From: an uncultured Duncaniella sp. | Lineage (GTDB): Bacteria > Bacteroidota > Bacteroidia > Bacteroidales > Muribaculaceae | DNA length: 64,000 nucleotides | NCBI GenBank assembly: GCA_910577335.1 | Contig: CAJTMJ010000008.1 | Location: 1-64,000 of the forward strand | Reading direction: 5' to 3' | In this document: piece after piece, positions 8,539 to 17,205 of the stretch | Layout of the letters: each line of letters opens with the position of its first letter | How positions within the stretch are numbered: the stretch's first letter is position 1 | Notes under the pieces: generated by a model | What the model saw: the letters and a program-made list of their open reading frames with translations, nothing else | Databases searched by the model: none | Told to the model about the DNA's origin: nothing | Made by a program: the position numbers and the translations under genes

Positions 8539-10350
8539 TTATGCCTTGTTGGCGCGTTTGCGCTCAAGTTCGTCAAGTATTATTTTGCGAAGGCGCAAGT
8601 GATGAGGTGTCACTTCCACATATTCATCCTCCTTGATGTATTCGAGGGCTTCCTCAAGCGAGAATACCACCGGAGGTATGATGCGGGCTTTGTCATCGGC
8701 ACCGCTTGCACGCATGTTGGTGAGTTTCTTTGACTTGGTGACATTGACCACGATGTCATTGTCCTTAGCATTTTCACCTACCACCTGACCGGCATATACC
8801 TCTTCCTGCGGGAAAATGAAGAATTTGCCTCGATCCTGCAGTTTGTCTATGGCGTATGCGTAGGCTGTACCTGCTTCCATCGCTATGAGCGAACCGTTTG
8901 TGCGGCGTTCGATGTCACCTTTCCAAGGCTGATATTCATAGAATCGGTGTGCCATGATAGCTTCACCTGCCGAACCTGTAAGCACATTGTTACGGAGTCC
9001 GATTATGCCTCGCGAGGGGATGACGAATTCAAGATGTATGCGGTCATTCTGAGTTGTCATTGACACCATTTCACCTTTTCGGCGGGTCACCATATCGATG
9101 ATCTTCGAAGAGTACTCTTCGGGGACGTTGATGGTCAGCATCTCCACCGGTTCACACTTCTGTCCGTCAATCTCCTTGATGATTACCTGAGGTTGTCCTA
9201 CCTGAAGTTCGAAACCTTCACGGCGCATGGTCTCAATAAGCACTGAGAGGTGGAGCACGCCTCGTCCGAACACTGTCCAAGTATCCTCATGGTCAGCCTT
9301 AGTGACACGGAGAGCAAGGTTGCGGTCAAGCTCCTTGGCAAGACGGTCGGCTATATGGCGTGAGGTGACATATTTTCCGTCACGTCCGAAGAAGGGGCTG
9401 TCGTTGATGGTGAAAGTCATTGACATTGTAGGCTCGTCGATGGCTATACGCGGCAGTGGTTCGGGGTTGTTGGCATCGGCAACAGTGTCACCGATTTCAA
9501 AACCTTCGATACCTACAAGCGCACAGATGTCGCCGCTCTTTACCGACTCCACTTTCTTTCTGCCCATACCTTCGAATGTGTGCAGTTCCTTGATGCGCTG
9601 CTTGACGATAGAACCGTCCTTCTTGCAAAGGGCGATTTCCTGTCCCTCACGGAGTTCGCCACGATGAACACGACCTATGGCGATACGTCCCACGTAGTTG
9701 CTGTAATCGAGTGATGTGATAAGCATCTGAGCATCACCTTCAAGCACTTGCGGTTCGGGGATATATTCGATGATGGCGTCGAGCACTGCAGTGATGTTGT
9801 CGGTAGGTTTGTTGTAGTCGGTGCTCATCCAACCCTGTTTTGCCGAGCCGTAAATGGTTGGGAAATCAAGCTGATCCTCGGTGGCGTCAAGGTTGAACAT
9901 CAAGTCAAACACCATCTCCTGCACTTCATCAGGGCGGCAGTTTGGTTTATCAACCTTATTGATCACCACTACAGGCTTAAGCCCCATCTGGATAGCCTTT
10001 TGAAGCACGAAACGTGTCTGTGGCATAGGACCTTCGAATGCGTCCACAAGGAGCAGACATCCGTCAGCCATGTTGAGCACACGCTCCACTTCACCGCCGA
10101 AGTCGGCGTGTCCCGGAGTGTCAATTATATTGATTTTATATCCGTTGTAATTGATTGATACGTTTTTAGAAAGGATTGTTATACCTCGTTCGCGTTCGAG
10201 GTCGTTGTTGTCAAGGATTAATTCACCTGTGGTCTGATTGTCACGAAAGAGCTTCCCAGCCAAAAGCATTTTATCCACAAGAGTTGTTTTCCCATGGTCA
10301 ACATGGGCAATGATGGCGATATTCCTGATCTTCTGCATCGTATTTTTCAT
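8539..10350 (-). CDS. bipA: Ribosome-associated GTPase BipA/TypA
   Basis: A 603-residue translational GTPase of the BipA (TypA) family, which binds the ribosome and helps assembly of the large subunit and growth under stress. The G motifs are intact: G1 AHVDHGKTTL (residues 15-24), RGITI, DTPGHAD and NKVDKPN. They are followed by EF-G-like domains and the BipA-specific C-terminal region. The length matches the family. The annotated start gives MKNTMQKIRN; the internal methionine at residue 5 (10338) aligns better with known BipA N-termini and cannot be excluded. A complete promoter lies upstream on the minus strand, and a hairpin in the leader sits just ahead of the start. Confidence 0.95.
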   Translation of the reverse strand: MKNTMQKIRNIAIIAHVDHGKTTLVDKMLLAGKLFRDNQTTGELILDNNDLERERGITILSKNVSINYNGYKINIIDTPGHADFGGEVERVLNMADGCLLLVDAFEGPMPQTRFVLQKAIQMGLKPVVVINKVDKPNCRPDEVQEMVFDLMFNLDATEDQLDFPTIYGSAKQGWMSTDYNKPTDNITAVLDAIIEYIPEPQVLEGDAQMLITSLDYSNYVGRIAIGRVHRGELREGQEIALCKKDGSIVKQRIKELHTFEGMGRKKVESVKSGDICALVGIEGFEIGDTVADANNPEPLPRIAIDEPTMSMTFTINDSPFFGRDGKYVTSRHIADRLAKELDRNLALRVTKADHEDTWTVFGRGVLHLSVLIETMRREGFELQVGQPQVIIKEIDGQKCEPVEMLTINVPEEYSSKIIDMVTRRKGEMVSMTTQNDRIHLEFVIPSRGIIGLRNNVLTGSAGEAIMAHRFYEYQPWKGDIERRTNGSLIAMEAGTAYAYAIDKLQDRGKFFIFPQEEVYAGQVVGENAKDNDIVVNVTKSKKLTNMRASGADDKARIIPPVVFSLEEALEYIKEDEYVEVTPHHLRLRKIILDELERKRANKA

Positions 10351-10354
10351 TAAA

Positions 10355-10379
10355 AGCGTGACCTTTAAGGGTACACGCT
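10355..10379 (-). other. Hairpin in the bipA leader
   Basis: AGCGTG (10355-10360) pairs with CACGCT (10374-10379), with further ACC/GGT pairing inside. It ends only four bases before the first possible bipA start codon, so it could mask translation from that start or favour the start at 10338. Function is an inference. Confidence 0.5.
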
Positions 10380-10392
10380 ATTTTTTCGCCTG

Positions 10393-10423
10393 CAAAGGTA
10401 CGATTTTTTCCTAACCTGACAAA
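10393..10423 (-). promoter_or_regulatory. bipA promoter, TTTG-N19-TACCTTTG
   Basis: On the minus strand TTTG (10420-10423) is followed by 19 nt and TACCTTTG (10393-10400). Both elements and the spacing match the primary-sigma promoter consensus of Bacteroidota. Confidence 0.8.
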
Positions 10424-10518
10424 ATCTAAAAGATTGTTTCAAAACGGTCTCTACTTCGAGAAGTGAAAATTTTATGCACAAAGTGATAAATTCGCACTAA
10501 ATCGGGATTTCCATGACC

Positions 10519-10526
10519 TATTTTTG
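10519..10526 (+). promoter_or_regulatory. -7 box TATTTTTG
   Basis: TATTTTTG lies 29 nt before the start of the small hypothetical gene at 10556. No clear -33 element is seen. Confidence 0.45.
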
Positions 10527-10555
10527 CGTACGTAACTATTAATAAGGAACCTGAT

Positions 10556-11083
10556 ATGAAAACAATTGAAACAAAGGCTGATAAGGCAAAAGGTAAAGGT
10601 GAAAAATCTTTAAAGCCAACTCACAAGAGAGCTATCTCGGATAATGCGTACGCCGATTTCACATTGCGTCTGGAATTGACACTTAGTGTCGGTTGTCGTG
10701 ACGACAAGGCGTATCGGGAAGCTGTGGAGTTTCTTGACCGTTACATCGGAGGCGAAATTGATGCAGTTGGAGAGGAATTTTCCAAGATGGGTAAGAGTGG
10801 CAGCGGCAAGATGGCATGGATTGCCTTCGCCATGATACGTGCAGAGGTGGATAAAGCTATGCACCGCTCAAAAATAGCCCGTGAACGTGCCATGCGTCGT
10901 AAAGCTGAAAAAGCGGTTTCTCAGGCTCCGGAGTCTCCCGCTTTTGCTATCGATGCCGAATCGCAGAACTCTTGCGGATCGAAAGATACCCCGAAGCTTA
11001 ATCGCCGTGAACGCCGTCAGATAAAACAAAATATCGAACGAGAGCTGCGCCGGGCTGCCCGACGGCAAGCGGCTATGGCTTAA
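10556..11083 (+). CDS. Hypothetical basic protein, 175 aa
   Basis: I do not recognise this protein. It is 175 residues, with no signal peptide or membrane segment. The middle part (about 25-105) is predicted helical with mixed charge (YADFTLRLELTLSVGCRDD, KMAWIAFAMIRAEVDKAM). The ends are very basic: a lysine-rich N-terminus and an arginine-rich C-terminus (LNRRERRQIKQNIERELRRAARRQ). Such tails often bind nucleic acid or ribosomes, which is inference. It has its own -7 box, and its stop codon overlaps the stop codon of the convergent OmpA-family gene by four bases. The start at 10556 is the first methionine after the -7 box and has AAGGA nearby. Confidence 0.75.
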   Translation: MKTIETKADKAKGKGEKSLKPTHKRAISDNAYADFTLRLELTLSVGCRDDKAYREAVEFLDRYIGGEIDAVGEEFSKMGKSGSGKMAWIAFAMIRAEVDKAMHRSKIARERAMRRKAEKAVSQAPESPAFAIDAESQNSCGSKDTPKLNRRERRQIKQNIERELRRAARRQAAMA

Positions 11084-13053
11084 AACATGTTGTAATTTAT
11101 CGAAAGCACTTGAAATTCAGTGCGGCGGTTTATCTGGTCGGCTATCTCTTGAAGTTCCTCCGGGAGCGTCATGATATATTCCTCGTCAAGAAGTTGTCCT
11201 TCAGGTAGTTCTGGATGCTCACGAGCTATGCGCTTGGTCACCTTCTTTGGGCGTGACTCTCCGTAGCCTTGTGCTTGCAGCCGCTCGGCAGGGATGCCGG
11301 CATTTATAAGGTAATCGACCACGCTTTTTGCTCGTCGCAGCGATAGGTTAATGTTATATTCGTCTGAGCCGTGGCGGTCAGTGTGCGATGCCATTTCCAC
11401 TGTGATATTCGGGTTGTCACGCAACATTTGCGCTATCTCGTCAAGTGCCTTCTCGGACTCCGGACGTAAGGTGGCTTTGTCGAAGTCATAGAAGATGTTG
11501 TCAACAATGTTGGGCTTTGTGATGGATGCGAGAAAGAAATCTATTGAATAGTCCGCATCCTGCTCGGCTGTGTCGGATGTGAATTCCTGCCTTGCGTTCA
11601 GAAATCCTTTGGCTCCAGCCATCATGGCATATTTTACACCTGCGTTAAGCGGAAATGAAAAGAATCCGTCATTTCGAGCTGTGGTTTTCAGATTTGTGCC
11701 GTCATCGCCCACAATGCGTATCACAGCACCTGCCACAGGCTCTTCATCCTTGTCGTAGACATGCCCGGAGATGGTAATCTGCAAATCGGGGAGTTCGAAT
11801 GAATACAGATGGTCATACCCTCTGCGGTCACCACGGTTGGAGCTGAAATATCCCGCTTCATGTCCCGGTGAAGCGTAGGTTATGCCGAAATCGTCACCTT
11901 CGGAGTTTATGGGGCTTCCCATATTTTCCACTTTCCACCCTCCCGAGGGGGTGAGTGTGGCACGGAATATGTCAAGACCGCCGAGTCCGGGGTGTCCGTC
12001 CGACGCAAACATAAGTATGGAATCGGTGAGCATGTATGGAAACATCTCGTCACCGGGGGTGTTGACTGCGTTTCCGAGATTTTCAAGACTCCCGGCACGT
12101 TCCTTAAGGTTAATGCGCCAAAGGTCCTTACCTCCATATCCGGGCATATCGGATGTGAAGTAAAGATACTCGCCTGAGGGGCTGACAGCCGGATGTGCGT
12201 ACGATGACAGTGTGTCGGCTGTGATTTCAAATTTTTCAGGGGCGCTCCATTGTGCGTCCGAACGGCGGGACACACATATTTCCACGCCGGAATCGGAGCT
12301 GTTGGAGCGCACGGCACGTGTCAGATACATGGTGGAGCCGTCGGGGGAGAATGAAACTATACCTTCATCCCATTCGGTGTTAAGTTCACCTTCCACAGGC
12401 TCGGGTGTCTGCCATCTGTCATGCTCGTTTTTACGTACCATCCATATATCGCTACGCTTTAGCCCTGTGATTTCGCTTCGGGTGGTTCCCTTTACTTTTT
12501 CGTTTGTGGTGGTGAAGTAAAGCAGATCGCCGTTAAACATCGGGGCGAAATCTGATCGGCGGGAGTTGAAAAGTCTTGCGTTTTTCACCACATAGCGGGT
12601 CTTGTTTTTCTTTATTTCCGCACTTTTCAGCGCTCCTGCAAGCCCCACGGCAGCCTGTCGGTCGTCAGGGTTGTATTTAAGGTATTCCCGGTAATTTTCT
12701 ATTGCGGGCTGGTATTTCCCTTCACCATGTTGCGACTGAGCCATATACAGCACTGCGATAGAGTCGGGATAACCGTAACGCAGCGCATTGCGGTAGTCGG
12801 TTGCGGCGCTTGCGTCCTGACCGATATGGCGGTAACATTCACCCATCTTGAATGCCACCTCGGCTCGCAACTGCCGCATCTCCTTTGACTTAAGCTTGTT
12901 ATAGAGCTTTTTGTAAGTCTTAGCCGCATCAAAATACTCCCCTCGCTTCATCTGCGCATCAGCCACACTCAACTTCACGCTTGAACAGGACGAAAGGAAC
13001 GAGACGGTAACACATATAATTATAGAAATTATTATCTGTTGGATTCTTACCAT
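11080..13053 (-). CDS. OmpA-family lipoprotein with TPR, beta-propeller and CarboxypepD-like domains
   Basis: A 657-residue envelope protein. It has a lipoprotein signal (LSSC, lipidated C23), TPR-like repeats (about 30-150), a PD40/WD40-like beta-propeller (about 160-415, with repeated FSPDGSTMYLTR and VSPSGEYLYFTS blades), a carboxypeptidase-regulatory-like domain (about 428-510) and a C-terminal OmpA peptidoglycan-binding domain (about 530-650, DFDKATLRPES to QGYGESRPKK). This domain order is that of the Porphyromonas gingivalis protein PG1058/PorE, described as a type IX secretion component. No other type IX genes are in the window, so a general outer membrane to peptidoglycan tether is an equal possibility. 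It is divergent from a two-component system. Confidence 0.85.
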   Translation of the reverse strand: MVRIQQIIISIIICVTVSFLSSCSSVKLSVADAQMKRGEYFDAAKTYKKLYNKLKSKEMRQLRAEVAFKMGECYRHIGQDASAATDYRNALRYGYPDSIAVLYMAQSQHGEGKYQPAIENYREYLKYNPDDRQAAVGLAGALKSAEIKKNKTRYVVKNARLFNSRRSDFAPMFNGDLLYFTTTNEKVKGTTRSEITGLKRSDIWMVRKNEHDRWQTPEPVEGELNTEWDEGIVSFSPDGSTMYLTRAVRSNSSDSGVEICVSRRSDAQWSAPEKFEITADTLSSYAHPAVSPSGEYLYFTSDMPGYGGKDLWRINLKERAGSLENLGNAVNTPGDEMFPYMLTDSILMFASDGHPGLGGLDIFRATLTPSGGWKVENMGSPINSEGDDFGITYASPGHEAGYFSSNRGDRRGYDHLYSFELPDLQITISGHVYDKDEEPVAGAVIRIVGDDGTNLKTTARNDGFFSFPLNAGVKYAMMAGAKGFLNARQEFTSDTAEQDADYSIDFFLASITKPNIVDNIFYDFDKATLRPESEKALDEIAQMLRDNPNITVEMASHTDRHGSDEYNINLSLRRAKSVVDYLINAGIPAERLQAQGYGESRPKKVTKRIAREHPELPEGQLLDEEYIMTLPEELQEIADQINRRTEFQVLSINYNMF

Positions 13054-13164
13054 TAGTGAGAATGTTATCAGTTCGCTATATGTGAGTAACGTAAAAAATG
13101 TCGGGATATTGGATTGTGATGTAATTTAGAAGATAAAAATTATGCGGGTGGTGGGGAAAATTCT

Positions 13165-13172
13165 TACCTTTG
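13165..13172 (+). promoter_or_regulatory. -7 box TACCTTTG for the NtrC-type regulator
   Basis: TACCTTTG is a full match to TAnnTTTG. It overlaps the upstream TTG codon at 13170, so translation cannot begin there; the ATG at 13197 is the likely start. No good TTTG is found 19-20 nt upstream. Confidence 0.6.
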
Positions 13173-13196
13173 CAGTTGACTGACAAATATCCTCGA

Positions 13197-14546
13197 ATGA
13201 TACTTATAATTGATGATGATTCCTCGATTCGCCTCTCGTTGGGGCTTTTGCTCAAACGGGCGGGATATGTGGTGAAGGGTGTTCCCGGTGCGGAAGAGGC
13301 TCTTGCCGCATTGAGGAATGCGATGCGTTCAGATAATACGGATGAGTCCATCGAATTGATGCTCATGGATATGAATTACTCCTCGTCAACCACCGGCGAG
13401 GACGGGCTTGAACTGCTTATGAAGGTCAAAGTCCTTGCGCCGACTATCCCTGTGATACTTATGACCGCATGGGGGAGCATACCTCTTGCTGTTGAGGGAG
13501 TTAAAGCCGGAGCTATGGATTTCGTGACCAAGCCTTGGGATAACCGTGACCTGCTGTCGCGCATCAAGACCGCAATATCACTTTCGGAGTCAAAGCAGGA
13601 AGCCAACACCGGCGATGCTGACACATTTGAGGGTATAATAGGTGAAAGCGAGGGGCTTAAGAAAGTGTTGGAGACTGTCAGAAAGATCGCTCCGACCGAT
13701 GCCCCGGTGCTTATCACGGGTGAAAACGGTACGGGAAAAGAGCTTATAGCGAGGGCTATACATCGGCTTAGCCCTCGTGCCGGAAAACCTTTTGTGTCGG
13801 TGAATCTTGGCGGATTGGCACAGACACTGTTTGAAAGCGAGATGTTCGGTCATGCCCGTGGCGCTTTCACAGGTGCTGATTCCGACCGACCGGGACGTTT
13901 TGAAATGGCAGACTCAGGCACAATATTTCTTGACGAAATCGGAGACCTCGATTCCTCATGTCAGGTGAAAATGTTGCGAGTGCTTCAGGAGCACACTTTT
14001 GAGCGTCTTGGCGAAAGCACTCCGAGGAGGGTGGATATCCGTGTGGTATGTGCCACAAATGTGAATCTTGCCGAGGCGGTCAAAGCCAACAGGTTCAGGG
14101 AGGATCTGTATTACCGTATAAATCTGATAACTATCCATCTTCCTGCGCTCAGGGAGCGTCGTGAGGATATTCCGCTCTTAGTGCGCCACTTTGCCGGCAG
14201 TGACATCAATTTCACGCCTGACGCCATGGCGCTGCTCTGTTCGCAACCCTATCCGGGCAACATACGCGAGTTGAGAAATCTGGTTAAACGCATACTGATA
14301 GTCAGCGGAAAGGACACCATAACGGCAGATGATGTGCGGTCGTCGCTGATTAAGAATCCGGAGCAGAAACCAGAGTCAACTCCCGCTCAGCCATCATCGG
14401 CTATTACCCTTGAGGAACTTGAAAAACAAGCTATTGAACGAGCCATTGCACAGTGTGAGGGAAACATGTCGCAAGTGGCTTCAATGTTAGGTATCACACG
14501 CCAGTCGCTTTATCGCAGAATGGAGAAATTCGGGATTAAAGTATGA
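13197..14546 (+). CDS. Sigma-54-dependent response regulator, NtrC type
   Basis: A 449-residue response regulator with three domains. The receiver domain has the acidic pocket D6-D8 and phospho-acceptor D58 (LMLMDMN). The AAA+ domain has Walker A GENGTGKE and the GAFTGA loop that contacts sigma-54. A Fis-type helix-turn-helix is at the C-terminus (NMSQVASMLGITRQSLYRRMEKFG). It should activate sigma-54 promoters after phosphorylation by the kinase encoded next, whose start codon overlaps its stop codon (ATGA). The start at 13197 is chosen because a longer frame from a TTG at 13170 overlaps the -7 box. Target genes are unknown; the divergent OmpA-family gene is one candidate. Confidence 0.93.
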   Translation: MILIIDDDSSIRLSLGLLLKRAGYVVKGVPGAEEALAALRNAMRSDNTDESIELMLMDMNYSSSTTGEDGLELLMKVKVLAPTIPVILMTAWGSIPLAVEGVKAGAMDFVTKPWDNRDLLSRIKTAISLSESKQEANTGDADTFEGIIGESEGLKKVLETVRKIAPTDAPVLITGENGTGKELIARAIHRLSPRAGKPFVSVNLGGLAQTLFESEMFGHARGAFTGADSDRPGRFEMADSGTIFLDEIGDLDSSCQVKMLRVLQEHTFERLGESTPRRVDIRVVCATNVNLAEAVKANRFREDLYYRINLITIHLPALRERREDIPLLVRHFAGSDINFTPDAMALLCSQPYPGNIRELRNLVKRILIVSGKDTITADDVRSSLIKNPEQKPESTPAQPSSAITLEELEKQAIERAIAQCEGNMSQVASMLGITRQSLYRRMEKFGIKV

Positions 14547-15865
14547 GATATAGCGGACTGAAAGGAGCATGGGTGTTCGGAGTGTTGTCGGTGATGATTG
14601 TCGTCATAGCTATACTCTTTCCCTTCTTTATAGAGATGAAGGGTGCCGCATGGTGGATTGAAGGCGCTATAGTGGCTACATTGCCTTTGATATGGTTTAC
14701 ATACGCAAGCATTGTGCGTCCGGTCAACGCTGTGGTGGTCGGCATGGATCTTCTCCGTGAACAGGATTACAGCAGCCGACTTGCGCCTGTGGGACAGCAT
14801 GATGCCGATAAAATAGTGCGTCTGTTCAATGACCTTATGGCTCGTCTGAAATTGGAAAGCCTTAAAGTCAGGGAGCAGAATCATTTCCTTGACCTGCTTA
14901 TTGAAGCATCACCGATGGGGATACTTAGCTACGGATTCTCGGACAAGATTGTGATGAGCAACTCCATGGCACGTAAGATATTGGGTGAAAGCCCGGATGG
15001 GAAGACTATGGCAGAGCTGAAATCGCCGCTTGCCAAAGTGTTTTTGTCGTTGAGACGTGACGAGTCGGCGACCGTGCGACTCAGCGATACGATGGTGTAC
15101 CGTTGCAGCTATCTTTCATTCATGGATCAGGGTTACGCACGGCCGTTCCTGCTGATAGAATCGTTGACTGATGAGGTGCGCAAGGCTGAACGTCAGGCTT
15201 ACGAGAAAGTGATAAGGGTTATGGGGCATGAGGTGAACAACTCCATGGCTTCAATCCGCTCGCTGCTTGACCTTCTTGATGAAATCAGACCGTGGGGCGA
15301 TGACGAGGATTTGACAAAAGCGGTTAAGGGTTGCGCTCACCGTGCGGAAGCTTTGAGTTCATTCATCTCTGCTTATTCAAATGTGGTGAAAATCCCACCG
15401 CTGAACACATCTGTCATGACGGTGGATGAATTCATGACCCCGATAGCAGGTTTCCTCATAGGTATGGCTAAGGAGCGAGGTGTTAAGCTCGAATTGGTCA
15501 GGAATCCTGACGCCGATTATCATAGGGTGAGGATCGACAGCGAATTGCTTGAACAGGCTATCATAAATATCGTGAAGAATGCCATTGAAAGTATATTGTC
15601 GGAGCCTGAGCGGGAGGATGCGGGAATTACCCTGTCGCTTGAAGGTCCGGCAGGGATCGTGGTGGCTGATAACGGACCCGGCATCTCGGAGACTGCCGCC
15701 ACGTCACTGTTCACACCTTTCTTCTCCACTAAACCGTCAGGACAGGGGCTTGGCTTGATGTTTGTGGCGGAGATACTTACACGTCATAAGGCATTGTTCT
15801 CGCTTTCCACCTCCCCTGAGGATGGTGTGACTCGATTCGCTATAAAATTCCCTGACGCTATTTAG
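14543..15865 (+). CDS. Membrane sensor histidine kinase, NtrB-like
   Basis: A 440-residue kinase. Two membrane segments (about 10-30 and 37-58) are separated by only a few residues, so there is almost no periplasmic sensor. They are followed by a HAMP-like linker (60-105), a PAS-like domain (about 108-210), the phospho-acceptor H229 in MGHEVNNSMASI, and an ATPase domain with the N box (NIVKNAIES), G1 (VADNGPGI) and G2 (GQGLGLMF). It overlaps the response regulator gene by four bases and is certainly its partner. The short periplasmic loop suggests sensing in the membrane or cytoplasm. Confidence 0.93.
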   Translation: MRYSGLKGAWVFGVLSVMIVVIAILFPFFIEMKGAAWWIEGAIVATLPLIWFTYASIVRPVNAVVVGMDLLREQDYSSRLAPVGQHDADKIVRLFNDLMARLKLESLKVREQNHFLDLLIEASPMGILSYGFSDKIVMSNSMARKILGESPDGKTMAELKSPLAKVFLSLRRDESATVRLSDTMVYRCSYLSFMDQGYARPFLLIESLTDEVRKAERQAYEKVIRVMGHEVNNSMASIRSLLDLLDEIRPWGDDEDLTKAVKGCAHRAEALSSFISAYSNVVKIPPLNTSVMTVDEFMTPIAGFLIGMAKERGVKLELVRNPDADYHRVRIDSELLEQAIINIVKNAIESILSEPEREDAGITLSLEGPAGIVVADNGPGISETAATSLFTPFFSTKPSGQGLGLMFVAEILTRHKALFSLSTSPEDGVTRFAIKFPDAI

Positions 15866-15884
15866 AGGTTATTAAACAACCTCT
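15864..15884 (+). terminator. Weak hairpin after the kinase gene
   Basis: AGAGGTT (15864-15870) pairs with AACCTCT (15878-15884), starting inside the stop codon. The stem is short and has no real T-tract. A closely related hairpin follows the AddB-like gene at 38651-38670, and one arm recurs at 40721-40736. Confidence 0.4.
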
Positions 15885-15921
15885 TAACGAGGACGGTTTG
15901 GCTCTTGTTATTTAACGCCAT

Positions 15922-15991
15922 CGAACTGATTTGAACTCGTTATAAAAAGCTTAAATCGGTTCATTGATAAAAAGTTTAAATCGGTTCTTTG
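15922..15991. repeat. Collapsed copy of the palindromic repeat, with 25-bp tandem units
   Basis: A left-arm-like segment (15923-15943) is joined directly to two right-arm-like units of 25 bp (15942-15966 and 15967-15991) that differ at two bases and share the core TTAAATCGGTTC. The same sequences form the ends of the 193-bp palindrome at 19492-19684. The last four bases, TTTG, serve as the -33 box of the pta promoter. Confidence 0.75.
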
Positions 15992-16018
15992 CAGTCAGAT
16001 GAATTCTTTGTATCTTTG
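15988..16018 (+). promoter_or_regulatory. pta-ackA promoter, TTTG-N19-TATCTTTG
   Basis: TTTG (15988-15991), 19 nt, then TATCTTTG (16011-16018): a full match in sequence and spacing. The -33 box is the last four bases of the intergenic repeat. The leader to the ATG at 16140 would be about 115 nt; I recognise no riboswitch in it. Confidence 0.8.
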
Positions 16019-16139
16019 TGGGGTGTTTAAGATACCGGAACGCTTTACATTTCGATACCTTTATAATCATCGATGTCATGTAACTGATAAATTGTTGATA
16101 ATAACCATTAAATCATTAATATAAAATTACAATACCGCT

Positions 16140-17156
16140 ATGGGTCTTTTTGAAAAACTTACCGCAAAGGCGATTGCAAACCGCCAGCGCATTGTGCTTC
16201 CCGAAGGGACAGAACCTCGTACATTGACCGCAGCTGACCGTATCATCAATGACGGAATCGCTGACATAATCCTTATCGGTGATCCTAAGGATATCAAGGC
16301 AATGGCAGCTGACCTTAAACTTGAGAATATCGCACGTGCTACTATCGTCAACCCCGCTGATGAGGCAGTGATTGACAAGTATGCTCCATTATATTACGAA
16401 CTCCGCAAGAGCAAGGGCATTTCCATGGAGGAAGCCCGCATGACAACTGCCAATCCTCTTTACCTCGGTTGCCTTATGGTTAAGTCAGGCGACGCCGATG
16501 GTCAGGTTGCAGGTGCTCTCAACACAACCGGCAATGTGCTTCGTGCCGCTTTCCAAGTGATCAAGACTATGCCCGGCATCGACGTTGTGTCAGGCGCATT
16601 TGTCATGGTGCTTCCCGAAGGTTCAAACTTCGGCACCAACGGCTTGCTCATATTTGCTGACTGTGCGGTTATTCCCGATCCCGATGCACGTCAACTTGCT
16701 CAGATTGCAGTTTCTGCTTCTAAGACCGCCCGTGACATCGCAGGTGTTGAACCCCGTGTGGCTATCCTCAGCTTCTCAACCAAGGGTAGCGCCAAGCATG
16801 AACGTGTCGATAAGGTTATCGAGGCTACCAAAATCGCTCATGAAATGGATCCGTCGCTCATTCTTGACGGCGAACTTCAGGCTGATGCAGCCCTCGTGCC
16901 CGGTGTTGCTAACAGCAAGGCTCCTAACAGCCCGCTTTCAGGCCGTGCCAATGTGCTTGTGTTCCCGTCACTCGAAGTCGGCAACATCGCTTACAAGCTC
17001 GTGCAGCGTCTCGGCGGTGTTGAAGCTGTGGGTCCCGTTCTTCAGGGTCTTGCCGCTCCTGTCAACGACCTTTCACGCGGTTGCTTCCCCGAGGATATCT
17101 ACAAGACTATCATCATCACTTGTAATCAGGCTATCGGCTTGAAGGAGAGCAAGTAA
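16140..17156 (+). CDS. pta: Phosphate acetyltransferase
   Basis: A 338-residue phosphotransacetylase of the short (PTA/PTB domain only) type. It interconverts acetyl-CoA plus phosphate with acetyl phosphate plus CoA. The start MGLFEKLTAKAIANRQRIVLPEG is typical and the family signature GANVLVFPSLEVGNIAYK appears in this protein as GRANVLVFPSLEVGN near residues 276-290. The gene lies 49 nt upstream of ackA and both use strongly biased codons, as expected for highly expressed fermentation genes. Together they form the acetate-producing, ATP-generating branch of central metabolism. Confidence 0.97.
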   Translation: MGLFEKLTAKAIANRQRIVLPEGTEPRTLTAADRIINDGIADIILIGDPKDIKAMAADLKLENIARATIVNPADEAVIDKYAPLYYELRKSKGISMEEARMTTANPLYLGCLMVKSGDADGQVAGALNTTGNVLRAAFQVIKTMPGIDVVSGAFVMVLPEGSNFGTNGLLIFADCAVIPDPDARQLAQIAVSASKTARDIAGVEPRVAILSFSTKGSAKHERVDKVIEATKIAHEMDPSLILDGELQADAALVPGVANSKAPNSPLSGRANVLVFPSLEVGNIAYKLVQRLGGVEAVGPVLQGLAAPVNDLSRGCFPEDIYKTIIITCNQAIGLKESK

Positions 17157-17205
17157 TTTGGTTGAAATCAGATTTTAGACACCTTAATTATCACATTTTT
17201 TTGAA

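Noticed and set aside
13170..13196. Upstream TTG start for the NtrC-type regulator
   Set aside because: It overlaps the TACCTTTG promoter box, and the ATG at 13197 begins the receiver domain directly at the acidic pocket strand.
15967..16018. CRISPR-like tandem repeat before pta
   Set aside because: Only two adjacent 25-bp units without spacers and no cas genes anywhere in the window.
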